Below, one piece after another: positions 59,024 to 64,000 of a stretch of 64,000 nucleotides of DNA (position 1 is its first letter; each line of letters opens with the position of its first letter). The position numbers were made by a program, and so were the translations under genes. The notes under the pieces were generated by a model. It had not been told where the DNA came from, made no database searches, and worked only from the letters and a program-made list of their open reading frames with translations. Source of the DNA: Aliarcobacter cibarius. Its GTDB lineage: Bacteria; Campylobacterota; Campylobacteria; Campylobacterales; Arcobacteraceae. The stretch lies in NCBI RefSeq assembly GCF_013372265.1, contig NZ_CP054051.1, positions 1,438,587-1,502,586 of the forward strand, given 5' to 3'.

Positions 59024-59662
59024 ATGAATATGATTATTTTTGATATGGATGGAACTCTTATAAATAGTGGTTATGCAATAGCAAACACCGTAAATTATGT
59101 AAGAGAAAATTTGGGTTTAGAAACATTAGAGAGAGATTTTATTTTAGAAAATATAAATGACATAAATGTAAACAGTGCAGAATTTTTTTATAATAGAAAA
59201 GTTTTTACTCCTGAAATAAAAGAGTTATTTGAAGATTATTATAGTAAAAATTGTTTGGTAGACTTACATATTTATGATGGTATTAAAAAACTTTTAGATA
59301 ATTTTAAAAGCGATTTTAAATATTGTATTGCAACAAATGCAAACTCTGAATATGCTAGAAAAATGTTAAATCATTTAGAAATTGAAAACTATTTTTCTTC
59401 AATTGTAGGATACAACGATGTTGAAAAACCAAAACCAAATCCTGATATGGTAAATATATTATTAGATAAATATAGTATAAAAAAACAAAATGCTCAACTT
59501 GTAGGTGATTCAAATAAAGATATCATGGCTGCAACAAATGCAGGTATTGAAGGTATTCTAGTAAATTGGGGATTCTCAAATTATAACGATGCTTTAAACA
59601 GTGTTGAAGAATTAGAGAAAAAAATCATCGAAAAGTTTTATAATATAATAGGTAAACAATAA
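59024..59662 (+). CDS. HAD-family phosphatase (phosphoglycolate phosphatase-like)
   Basis: 212 residues: motif I FDMDGTLIN (nucleophile Asp), motif II IATNA, motif III Lys in KPKPNPDM and motif IV VGDSNKDIMAA. Cap type and size fit Gph/PGMB-like enzymes; substrate uncertain. AAAGG precedes the ATG. Its last four codons (GGT AAA CAA TAA) lie in the P1 helix of rnpB, which is encoded on the other strand. Confidence 0.82.
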   Translation: MNMIIFDMDGTLINSGYAIANTVNYVRENLGLETLERDFILENINDINVNSAEFFYNRKVFTPEIKELFEDYYSKNCLVDLHIYDGIKKLLDNFKSDFKYCIATNANSEYARKMLNHLEIENYFSSIVGYNDVEKPKPNPDMVNILLDKYSIKKQNAQLVGDSNKDIMAATNAGIEGILVNWGFSNYNDALNSVEELEKKIIEKFYNIIGKQ

Positions 59663-59967
59663 GCCGCGTTTTGTCAAGGACAATAATTTATCTAGGCGTT
59701 AAATCACTTTAACGCTCTTGCGAAGACCAAAAAATGTGAAGTAAATACCAGATCTTCTTGCTGCAGGTTGGGTTTACAAAGCCAAAAAAGTTACTTTTTT
59801 TGCTGGTGAGCTCTTACCTCACCGTTTCACCATCACCAATAAAATTGGCTGTCTACTCTCTGTTGCACTATCCCTTAGATTACTCTAGCCATTATTTAAA
59901 TGGAACCACACTTCACAGCAGCCCGGACTTTCCTCTTGAAATATCAAGCTATTGTCTTGTTTACCTA
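59650..59967 (-). ncRNA. rnpB: RNase P RNA
   Basis: About 318 nt, class A. P1 is visible as AGGTAAACAA at the 5' end (near 59966) and TTGTTTACCT at the 3' end (59650-59659). Conserved pieces: AGAGGAAAGTCCGGGCT (near 59921-59937), ACAGAGAGTAGACAGCC, GGTAAGAGCTCACC, and AACGCGGCTTA near the 3' end. The catalytic RNA matures tRNA 5' ends. Ends are approximate. Confidence 0.93.
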
Positions 59968-60003
59968 AGCTAAAATTATAGCTACTTTTTCTTAAACTAC
60001 TTT

Positions 60004-60531
60004 TTACTTTCTAATAACATCATAATTGCTAGGAATTATAAATTTAAATATTTCATCAGAAATTTCACCATTTTGAACAATATTTAAGAAATTAATTGCA
60101 ACCTGATTATCTAACTCATCTTTGTATGTAATTTTTGAAACTTTATCAGCACTTGCTTTGATATTATATTTTATTCCATTTATTGTAGAAACATAATTTT
60201 CATTATCAATTTTTTTTGCTTCATTTAAAAGTTTAATAATATTAATTTCATTATCAAGTTTTGTAAAAATAGCTTGCTCTAACTCAGGTTCATCTACAAT
60301 AGCCATATTATTATCAATGTATACATTCTTTTTAATTGGTGTTTCATATTGCCATAATATTTTTCCACTTTTTTTGATAAAAACCTTACCGTTGTACTCA
60401 ATAACGCTTTTTGAATCAGATGTTATAGTCTGTTTAAAATTTCCAAAAAAACTATCCAAATTTTTAATATCACTTGCATTTAATAAAGCTAATGCTAAAA
60501 AACTAAAAACAAAAAAAACTCTATAAAACAT
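60004..60531 (-). CDS. lolA: LolA-like outer-membrane lipoprotein carrier
   Basis: 175 residues: signal peptide (about 1-19), then FGNFKQTITSDSKSVIEYNGKVFIKKSGKILWQYETP, the LolA pattern of a hydrophobic lipid-holding half-barrel (quoted in part: GKILWQYETP). It shuttles lipoproteins across the periplasm. It is divergent from secA, and the lolC/E permease follows secA. Confidence 0.82.
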   Translation of the reverse strand: MFYRVFFVFSFLALALLNASDIKNLDSFFGNFKQTITSDSKSVIEYNGKVFIKKSGKILWQYETPIKKNVYIDNNMAIVDEPELEQAIFTKLDNEINIIKLLNEAKKIDNENYVSTINGIKYNIKASADKVSKITYKDELDNQVAINFLNIVQNGEISDEIFKFIIPSNYDVIRK

Positions 60532-60587
60532 TTTTAACCTTTTTTTCTATATAATCTTTCTCATTATAACGAAAAGGAACTAATTTT

Positions 60588-63206
60588 ATGTTAAATGTTT
60601 TTTCAAAAGTTTTTGGCACAAGAAATGATAGAATAGTAAACAAATATAGAAAAAGAGCAAATGAAATAACTCTTTTAGAGAAAAGGTATCAAGAACTAAG
60701 TGATGATGAACTAAAAAGTGAATTTAATAAATTAAAAACTTCTGTACAAAACAAAGAAAAATCATTAGACGATGTTTTAAATGAATCATTTGCAATTACA
60801 AGAGAAGCTTCAAAAAGAGTTTTAAATATGAGACCATACGATGTTCAGCTTATTGGAGCGATGGTCTTAAATGATGGAAGAATTGCAGAGATGAAAACAG
60901 GTGAAGGAAAAACTCTAGTTGGTTCTATTGCAGTTTGTTTAAATGCACTAACGGGAAAAGGTGTACATGTTGTAACTGTAAATGATTATTTAGCATCTAG
61001 AGATGCAAATGAATTAAAACCTTTATATGAATTTTTAGGTTTCAGCGTTGGTGCTTTAACTGATTCAATCAGAGATGATAAAGAGAGAAGAGAACAATAT
61101 AATTGTGATATAACTTATGCAACAAATAGCTCTTTAGGATTTGATTATCTAAGAGATAACATGGTTTATGATTTAAAAGATAAAGTTCAAAGAGGTCATA
61201 ACTTTGTAATAGTTGATGAAGTTGACTCTATCTTAATTGACGAAGCAAGAACACCACTTATTATTAGTGGTCCAACAAACCACAAAAACTCTAACTATGT
61301 GAAAGCAAATGAAATAGCTTTAAAACTAGTTAGAGGAGAAATGATTGAACCTAAAAATCCTGCTGATAAACCAATAACGACAGGTGATTTTATAGTAGAT
61401 GAGAAAAATAGATCTGTTGTTTTAACTGAGCAAGGACATGAACAAGCTGAACTTTTGTTTGGAGTTGAGAATCTATACTCTATTGAAAATGCAATGCTTT
61501 CTCATTCTCTTGATCAAGCTTTAAAAGCAAACTATATTTTTCAAAAAGATGTTGATTATGTTGTAAAAGATGATCAAATCATTATCGTTGATGAGTTTAC
61601 AGGAAGACTTAGTGAGGGAAGAAGATTTAGTGAAGGTCTACACCAAGCACTTGAAGCAAAAGAAAAAGTTGCTATCCAAGATGAAAGTCAAACTCTAGCA
61701 GATACTACATACCAAAACTATTTTAGAATGTATGAAAAGCTTTCAGGAATGACAGGTACTGCTCAAACTGAAGCAACAGAATTTGCACAAATTTATAATT
61801 TAGATGTTGTATCAATACCTACAAATTTAAAAGTTCAAAGAGTTGATAGAAGTGATTTAATTTATAAAACTGAAAGAGAAAAATTTGAAGCAGTTTGTAA
61901 AAAAATAAAAGAATACCATGAGAAAGGGCAACCTGTTCTAGTAGGAACTGCTAGTATAGAAAAAAGTGAACAACTGCATAAAATTTTAGCTGAAAAAAAA
62001 ATACCTCATACTGTATTAAATGCAAAACAACATGAAAAAGAAGGAAAAATCATTGCTGATGCAGGACAAAAAGGTGCTGTAACAATTGCTACAAATATGG
62101 CAGGAAGAGGTGTTGATATTAAATTAACTCAAGAAATCTTAGCTCTTGGTGGTTTAGCAATTATTGGTACAGAAAGACATGAAAGTAGAAGAATTGATAA
62201 TCAGCTTAGAGGAAGAAGTGGAAGACAAGGAGATGTTGGAGAATCACAATTTTATCTATCTTTAGAAGATAATCTTTTAAGAATTTTTGGAAGTGATAAA
62301 ATAAAAAGAATCATGGAAAGACTTGGTATTAAAGATGGTGAATACATAGAGTCGAAAATGGTTACAAGAGCTGTTGAAAATGCTCAAAAGAAAGTTGAAT
62401 CAATGCACTTTGAAAGTAGAAAACATCTTTTAGAATATGATGATGTAGCAAATGAACAAAGAAAAGTTATTTATGCTTTTAGAAATGATTTATTAAAAGA
62501 AGATTATAACATTGGTTCAAAAATAGATGAAAATAGAGTTGATTATGTACAAAATCTTCTATCTCATGCAAATATTTTCCAAGGAATGAGTGAAGAAGAA
62601 TTTAATTATAAAGAAATTGTTGCAAAATTCAAAGAAGAACTTCACTTTATAATTGAAGAAAAAGATATAAAAAGTGAAGACTATGACTCTTTAGAAAATA
62701 GATTAATTACTATTTTAAAAGATGTTTATGAACAAAAAATGAGTGTAGTTGATACAAAACAAAGAAGTGAAATAGAAAGAATATTATATCTTCAAATTTT
62801 AGACAATGCTTGGAGAGAACACTTATATTCAATGGATACTTTAAAAACTGGTATTGGACTTAGAGGTTACAACCAAAAAGATCCTCTTGTTGAGTATAAA
62901 AAAGAGTCTTACAATATGTTTGTTGAATTAGTTTCTAACATTAAATTAGAAATTATTAAAATACTTTTTGCTGTACAGCTTCAAAGTAAGGAAGATAAAG
63001 AAAAAGAGCAAGAAGCTTTAAATAGAATGAAAGCTTCTATGGAAAAAGCAACAGAACATCAAACAACAAATAAAGCAAGAGAAGCTGTTTTAAACAGTGA
63101 TAAAAAAATTGCAAGAAATGATCCTTGCCCTTGTGGAAGTGGTTTAAAATATAAACAATGTTGTGGAAAAAGTGGTCCAAAAATAGGACTTGCAGCAGGA
63201 AATTAA
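60588..63206 (+). CDS. secA: Preprotein translocase ATPase SecA
   Basis: 872 residues, full length: Walker [11 protein letters not shown] near 103-112, [19 protein letters not shown], the preprotein cross-linking domain, [19 protein letters not shown], and a C-terminal zinc motif [14 protein letters not shown] that binds SecB and lipids. It drives protein export through SecYEG. AAAAGGAAC precedes the ATG. Confidence 0.97.
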   Translation: MLNVFSKVFGTRNDRIVNKYRKRANEITLLEKRYQELSDDELKSEFNKLKTSVQNKEKSLDDVLNESFAITREASKRVLNMRPYDVQLIGAMVLNDGRIAEMKTGEGKTLVGSIAVCLNALTGKGVHVVTVNDYLASRDANELKPLYEFLGFSVGALTDSIRDDKERREQYNCDITYATNSSLGFDYLRDNMVYDLKDKVQRGHNFVIVDEVDSILIDEARTPLIISGPTNHKNSNYVKANEIALKLVRGEMIEPKNPADKPITTGDFIVDEKNRSVVLTEQGHEQAELLFGVENLYSIENAMLSHSLDQALKANYIFQKDVDYVVKDDQIIIVDEFTGRLSEGRRFSEGLHQALEAKEKVAIQDESQTLADTTYQNYFRMYEKLSGMTGTAQTEATEFAQIYNLDVVSIPTNLKVQRVDRSDLIYKTEREKFEAVCKKIKEYHEKGQPVLVGTASIEKSEQLHKILAEKKIPHTVLNAKQHEKEGKIIADAGQKGAVTIATNMAGRGVDIKLTQEILALGGLAIIGTERHESRRIDNQLRGRSGRQGDVGESQFYLSLEDNLLRIFGSDKIKRIMERLGIKDGEYIESKMVTRAVENAQKKVESMHFESRKHLLEYDDVANEQRKVIYAFRNDLLKEDYNIGSKIDENRVDYVQNLLSHANIFQGMSEEEFNYKEIVAKFKEELHFIIEEKDIKSEDYDSLENRLITILKDVYEQKMSVVDTKQRSEIERILYLQILDNAWREHLYSMDTLKTGIGLRGYNQKDPLVEYKKESYNMFVELVSNIKLEIIKILFAVQLQSKEDKEKEQEALNRMKASMEKATEHQTTNKAREAVLNSDKKIARNDPCPCGSGLKYKQCCGKSGPKIGLAAGN

Positions 63207-63207
63207 T

Positions 63208-64000
63208 TTGAATAAAGCTTTAGTAAATTTTATCGTAAAAAAATATTTAAGATTTGATAAAAAAAATCCATTTATCTCTGTAAGTGCTATTCTAGCATTT
63301 ATTGGAGTTGCTATTGGTGTTATGGTTTTAATTTTATCAATGGCGATTATGAATGGTACAGCAAAAGAGTTTGAAAGAAAACTCTTTACTATGAATTATC
63401 CACTTACTATTTACCCAAAAATGGCAAATACTGTAAATGAAGAGTTATTAAATAAACTTACAAAAGAGTATCCAAATCTTAAATTTTCACCTTTTGTATC
63501 AACTCAAGCAATTGTTCAAAATGGTGATAATATGAGCGGTGGTATGATTTTTGGTGTTATTCCACAAAATGAAGCAGAAATCAATCCTATTTACAAAGAA
63601 GCTGTAAAAGATCAGCTAATAAATAAATATGATTTAATTACAGGAATTGGTATAAGTGATAAACTTTTACTAACTTATGATAGCAAAGTAACTTTATACT
63701 TTACAGAACTTAATCCTGCTGGTTTTTCACTTATGCCAAAGATGAAAAGATTTAATTACTTGAGTTCTTTTAGATCAGGTCTAAATGCCTATGATAAAGC
63801 TTACATGTATACATCTATTGAAGCTCTACAGACACTACTTCAAAAAGAACCAAATGTTTATGATGGAATACATATATTATCAGATGATGCTTTTGGAGAT
63901 ATTGAAAAACTAAAAATTACATTAAAAGATGAAGGTGTAGGAATTGTTGGTTGGTGGCAACAAAATGGAAATTTCTTTGCTGCTATGAAAATGGAAAAAA
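63208..64000 (+). CDS. LolC/LolE-type lipoprotein-release ABC permease, N-terminal part
   Basis: Open to the window end, 264 codons visible. TTG at 63208 starts one base after the secA stop, with AGGAAAT at the end of secA as ribosome site. Begins NKALVNFIVKKYLRF, then NPFISVSAILAFIGVAIGVMVLILSMAIMNG, the first membrane helix of LolC/LolE, followed by the large periplasmic domain. Extracts lipoproteins from the inner membrane for LolA. Confidence 0.85.
   Translation, partial: MNKALVNFIVKKYLRFDKKNPFISVSAILAFIGVAIGVMVLILSMAIMNGTAKEFERKLFTMNYPLTIYPKMANTVNEELLNKLTKEYPNLKFSPFVSTQAIVQNGDNMSGGMIFGVIPQNEAEINPIYKEAVKDQLINKYDLITGIGISDKLLLTYDSKVTLYFTELNPAGFSLMPKMKRFNYLSSFRSGLNAYDKAYMYTSIEALQTLLQKEPNVYDGIHILSDDAFGDIEKLKITLKDEGVGIVGWWQQNGNFFAAMKMEK

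Noticed and set aside
59758-59973. A 71-codon plus-strand open reading frame
   Set aside because: It is antisense to rnpB, whose conserved segments explain the sequence.

Overview
The window is chromosomal DNA of an Arcobacter-group bacterium (Campylobacterota). The assignment rests on the strongly AT-rich base composition, the 16S rRNA character, a 16S-tRNA(Ile)-tRNA(Ala)-23S-5S operon, and Campylobacterota-type gene neighbourhoods (lolA-secA-lolC, dnaQ-trpF-rpe, many two-component systems and a large chemoreceptor). The exact species cannot be fixed by eye. Genes are tightly packed: many overlap by 1-50 bases, and several convergent pairs share a hairpin that covers both stop codons.

Layout. 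1-18 kb: end of aat, rlmF, an RraA-like protein, a DCC-family thioredoxin-like protein, sbcC-sbcD, an operon of a TonB receptor and a polyferredoxin with a possible Fur site upstream, then an operon of response regulator, histidine kinase, S24-like protein, stomatin-like protein and NfeD. A Na/phosphate symporter, trmL, purU, pgeF, a methyltransferase and aroE follow. 18.26-25.33 kb: a 6.97-kb integrated element in the 3' end of aroE. It is bounded by 106-bp direct copies of the aroE tail and carries a tyrosine integrase, a replication initiator of the Rep_trans/RstA type, a small protein resembling phage single-strand-binding proteins, an excisionase-like HTH protein, an orphan protein, a periplasmic protein and a PD-(D/E)XK nuclease. 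25.3-43.7 kb: diguanylate cyclase, meso-diaminopimelate dehydrogenase, chemoreceptor with CZB domain, a lipoprotein, a DUF234 protein, DEAD-box helicase, aldo/keto reductase, TDT transporter, SixA-like phosphatase, dnaQ-like exonuclease, trpF, rpe, outer-membrane phospholipase A, cytochrome c, Nudix hydrolase, a second two-component system, YajQ, DUF423 and a phosphoribosyltransferase. 43.9-49.6 kb: the complete rRNA operon on the minus strand, with its processing stems, a full-consensus promoter and a terminator. 49.7-64 kb: a third two-component system, a second DEAD-box helicase that appears to start at ATA, a btuB-btuF-btuD-btuC type uptake operon preceded by a 56-residue protein, a SafE-like membrane protein and a NosL-like protein, a candidate small RNA, a HAD phosphatase, rnpB, lolA, secA and the start of a lolC/E permease.

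The most interesting items are the aroE-targeted element, which looks like a filamentous-phage satellite or other rolling-circle integrative element with a nuclease as cargo; a compact RNA with its own promoter and terminator and a UCCUCCU loop; the ATA start codon; and the overlap of the rnpB P1 stem with the last codons of the HAD phosphatase gene.
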